Assembly (NCBI GenBank): GCA_002280515.1 | Contig: NCEA01000025.1 | Coordinates: 1 to 36,445 of the forward strand | Direction: 5' to 3' | Origin: Rhodobacterales bacterium 32-67-9 | Lineage (GTDB): Bacteria; Pseudomonadota; Alphaproteobacteria; Rhodobacterales; Rhodobacteraceae | DNA length: 36,445 bases | Program-made: the position numbers and the translations under genes | Shown here: positions 34,614-36,445 of the stretch, one piece after another | How the letters are laid out: the number at the start of each line of letters is the position of its first letter | Numbering within the stretch: position 1 is the stretch's first letter | The notes under the pieces: generated by a model | Told to the model about the DNA's origin: nothing | The model's input: the letters and a program-made list of their open reading frames with translations, nothing else | Databases searched by the model: none

Positions 34614-35087
34614 ATGAAGCGCCATATTCTGCTGGGCCTGCTGCTGTCCGCCGTCGCGGTTCCGGCGGCCACGGCCGAAACCGCTCCGGCCGCCGTGACC
34701 TTCGAGGAAGGCGCCGTCGCGCAGTCATTGACGGGTGCCGCGGGTGATCCGGCTGAAGGGGCGAAGGTCATGTCGAGCCGCGCGCTTGGCAATTGCGTCG
34801 CTTGCCATACCGTGTCGGCGATGCCGGACGTGGCCTTCCAGGGCAACGTAGGTCCGTCGCTCGACGGCGCGGCCGGCCGGTGGGAGGAAGCCCAGCTTCG
34901 TGGAATCGTCTCTGATGCCAAGATGACCTTCGACGGCACGGTGATGCCGTCCTTCTACAAGACCGGGCCTTATATCCGTCCCGGCGACGCCTTCACCGGC
35001 AAGGCGGCGGAGGGCGAACTGCCGCCGCTGCTGACCGCGCAGCAGATCGAGGATGTCGTGGCCTATCTCCTGACGCTCAAGGATTGA
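34614..35087 (+). CDS. soxX: SoxX, monoheme c-type cytochrome of SoxXA
   Basis: A 157-residue periplasmic cytochrome with signal peptide MKRHILLGLLLSAVAVPAATA. The heme site is Cys61-Val-Ala-Cys64-His65 in GNCVACHTVS, and the likely distal ligand is Met111 in GTVMPSF. SoxXA couples thiosulfate to the SoxY cysteine and passes electrons to a small cytochrome. The ATG at 34614 has AGGGAGG 7 bases upstream; longer starts cross the promoter. Length and motifs are normal. Confidence 0.95.
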   Translation: MKRHILLGLLLSAVAVPAATAETAPAAVTFEEGAVAQSLTGAAGDPAEGAKVMSSRALGNCVACHTVSAMPDVAFQGNVGPSLDGAAGRWEEAQLRGIVSDAKMTFDGTVMPSFYKTGPYIRPGDAFTGKAAEGELPPLLTAQQIEDVVAYLLTLKD

Positions 35088-35128
35088 GCGGCCAGGGGAT
35101 CCGAACCAGACAGGAAAAGGAGCGTAAG

Positions 35129-35551
35129 ATGCAACTATCGAGACGGAATGCCCTGGCGCTCGGCCTTGGCGGCGTCGCCTTCGCCGCGCTTCCGCTGCCG
35201 GCGATGGCGGCGGGAACGGTCGAGGAGCTGACGGCGGCCTTCGCCGGCGGCGCCACGGTGGGCACCGGCGGGATCACCCTGACCGCGCCCGAGATCGCCG
35301 AGAACGGCAACACCGTGCCGATCACCGTGGACGCCCCAGGTGCCACCGCGATCATGCTTCTGGCCTCGGGCAACCCGACGCCGTCGGTCTGCACGTTCAA
35401 CTTCGGCCCCGCGGCCGGTTCGCAGGCGGCCTCGACCCGCATCCGCCTCGCCAAGACGCAGGACGTCGTCGCGCTGGCGAAGATGGCGGACGGCAGCGTC
35501 GTGCAGGCCTCGTCCACGGTCAAGGTCACCATCGGCGGCTGCGGCGGCTGA
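35129..35551 (+). CDS. soxY: SoxY, sulfur carrier subunit
   Basis: A 140-residue protein with a Tat-type signal (QLSRRNALALGLGGVAFAAL) and an Ig-like fold. The C-terminal swinging arm ends in GGCGG, so Cys138 is the residue that carries the sulfur substrate. SoxY is exported folded as a complex with SoxZ, which has no signal of its own. The ATG at 35129 is preceded by AGGAG. A second Cys is present in PSVCTFNFGP; it is usual for some SoxY proteins. Confidence 0.95.
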   Translation: MQLSRRNALALGLGGVAFAALPLPAMAAGTVEELTAAFAGGATVGTGGITLTAPEIAENGNTVPITVDAPGATAIMLLASGNPTPSVCTFNFGPAAGSQAASTRIRLAKTQDVVALAKMADGSVVQASSTVKVTIGGCGG

Positions 35552-35569
35552 GCTTAGGGAGCAAGAAAC

Positions 35570-35899
35570 ATGGCAAAAGATGTCAAACCGCGCGTGAAAG
35601 TCCCGAAGTCGGCCGCTGCCGGTGACGTGGTGACGATCAAGACGCTGATCAGCCACCCGATGGAATCGGGCCAGCGCAAGGACAAGGACGGCAACGTCAT
35701 CCCGCGCTCGATCATCAACCGCTTCACCTGTGACTTCAACGGCGTGAACGTGATCGACGTGACGCTCGACCCGGCGATCTCGACCAACCCGTATATCGAA
35801 TTTGACGCCAGGGTCGATGCGGCCGGCGAGTTCAAGTTCACCTGGTACGACGACGACGGCTCCGTCTACGAGGACACGAAGCCGATCGAAGTGGCCTGA
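35570..35899 (+). CDS. soxZ: SoxZ, partner of the sulfur carrier SoxY
   Basis: A 109-residue protein without a signal peptide, with the SoxZ signature KPRVKVPKSAAAGDVVTIKT, then LISHPMESGQRKD and ATG-proximal basic residues. It is an all-beta Ig-like domain that binds SoxY and travels with it through the Tat system. It starts 18 bp after soxY; both genes are commonly translated together. Confidence 0.95.
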   Translation: MAKDVKPRVKVPKSAAAGDVVTIKTLISHPMESGQRKDKDGNVIPRSIINRFTCDFNGVNVIDVTLDPAISTNPYIEFDARVDAAGEFKFTWYDDDGSVYEDTKPIEVA

Positions 35900-35962
35900 C
35901 GCAAGCGCCGAGGACAGGGCTGCTGCCGGGTTGCCGGCGCGGTCTCTCAGGGAGGATAACGC

Positions 35963-36445
35963 ATGAAGATCAAGACACTCGCCGGAACTTGCGCGGCCGC
36001 GGCCTTCGCCTTTGCGGGGCTTTCTGCATGGGCCGAGCCCGTGGACGACACTCTGGTGATCAACGAAGAGACCGAGATCGTCACCCACACGACCTCCGCC
36101 CCCGACTACATCGACGGGCTGAGCGAGCAGTATTCCGGCTGGCATTTCCGCGAAGACGATACACGCGACATGCAGCGCGACGATTTCGACAACCCCGGAA
36201 TGCTCGGCGTCGAGGCGGCGATGGATGTCTGGAACACCGAGGACGGGACGGAAGGCAAGTCCTGCGCCTCCTGCCACGAGGCCCCGGAAAGCATGGCCGG
36301 CGTGCGGACCCAGATGCCGAAGTTCAGCGAGGCGAAGGGTACGATGATGACGCTCGAGATGTATGTCAACGAGTGTCGAACCGAACGCATGGGCGCCGAG
36401 GCCTGGGGCTGGGACGACGCGGCTATGGTCAACATGACCGCGCTC
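35963..36445 (+). CDS. soxA: SoxA, c-type cytochrome subunit of SoxXA (3' end outside window)
   Basis: The first 161 codons of soxA are present and open to the window edge. The signal peptide is MKIKTLAGTC plus AAAAFAFAGLSAWA. The mature start contains SGWHFREDDTRDMQRDDFDN and the first heme-binding site Cys101-Ala-Ser-Cys104-His105. A Cys further on in VNECRTERMG matches the family. The second heme site (if diheme) and the active-site Cys persulfide ligand lie beyond the window. GGGAGGA precedes the ATG. soxB and later genes would be expected downstream. Confidence 0.93.
   Translation, partial: MKIKTLAGTCAAAAFAFAGLSAWAEPVDDTLVINEETEIVTHTTSAPDYIDGLSEQYSGWHFREDDTRDMQRDDFDNPGMLGVEAAMDVWNTEDGTEGKSCASCHEAPESMAGVRTQMPKFSEAKGTMMTLEMYVNECRTERMGAEAWGWDDAAMVNMTAL

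Overview
The window is GC-rich chromosomal DNA with strong G/C third-position bias, tightly packed operons and many ATGA stop/start overlaps. The sox gene order, the Tad pilus genes and overall protein character point to an alphaproteobacterium of the Rhodobacteraceae (Paracoccus/Rhodovulum-like). It is probably a facultative sulfur-oxidising chemolithotroph. No rRNA, tRNA, IS element, integrase or CRISPR array is visible.

Layout. (1) 1-696: 3' part of a DNA/RNA non-specific endonuclease gene, convergent with the next block. (2) 706-10730, minus strand: a Tad (tight adherence) type IVc pilus locus reading flp, cpaB, TadG-like, TadE-like, second TadE/F-like, tadZ, tadA, tadB, tadC, then after a regulatory gap a LuxR-type regulator and the prepilin peptidase cpaA. 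No secretin (cpaC/rcpA) or tadD is present, so the outer-membrane part must be encoded elsewhere. (3) 11004-11678: a D-lyxose isomerase-like cupin enzyme. (4) 11669-16826, minus: an RND efflux pump operon with two adaptor proteins and no outer-membrane channel. (5) 17075-21773, plus: a polar-amino-acid-type ABC importer followed by a purine nucleoside phosphorylase (frameshifted here) and an MTA/SAH deaminase-like amidohydrolase. This looks like an uptake-plus-salvage operon for a nucleoside-derived compound. (6) 21967-27470, plus: an unrecognised membrane-anchored Pro/Ala-rich protein, a small exported protein, two glycosyltransferases (the second interrupted by an in-frame TGA) and a small unknown protein. 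(7) 27559-29603: a NarL-type histidine kinase/response regulator pair. (8) 29620-30962, minus: two exported paralogous proteins with Asp/Ser/Gly low-complexity linkers and a shared domain of about 45 residues, which I do not recognise. (9) 31165-36445: a thiosulfate-oxidation locus, soxT-soxR-(small ORF)-soxS on the minus strand and soxV-W-X-Y-Z-A (soxA truncated by the window end) on the plus strand.

How the parts fit. SoxR is an ArsR-type repressor with two cysteines placed as in persulfide sensors. Inverted repeats that could be its operators lie between soxS and soxV and inside the soxX promoter. SoxV/SoxW/SoxS supply reductant to the periplasm, SoxT probably moves sulfur compounds, and SoxXA and SoxYZ are the heme and carrier parts of the thiosulfate-oxidising complex. 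A near-identical 21-bp site occurs upstream of the two-component system and upstream of the acidic repeat protein. Related CGGA[A/C]C half-sites occur upstream of the Tad LuxR gene and of the glycosyltransferase cluster. This suggests, but does not prove, one surface-property regulon. Two broken genes (19584-20421 and 24970-27039) each need only a one-base change to be intact, so sequence error or recent mutation are both possible.
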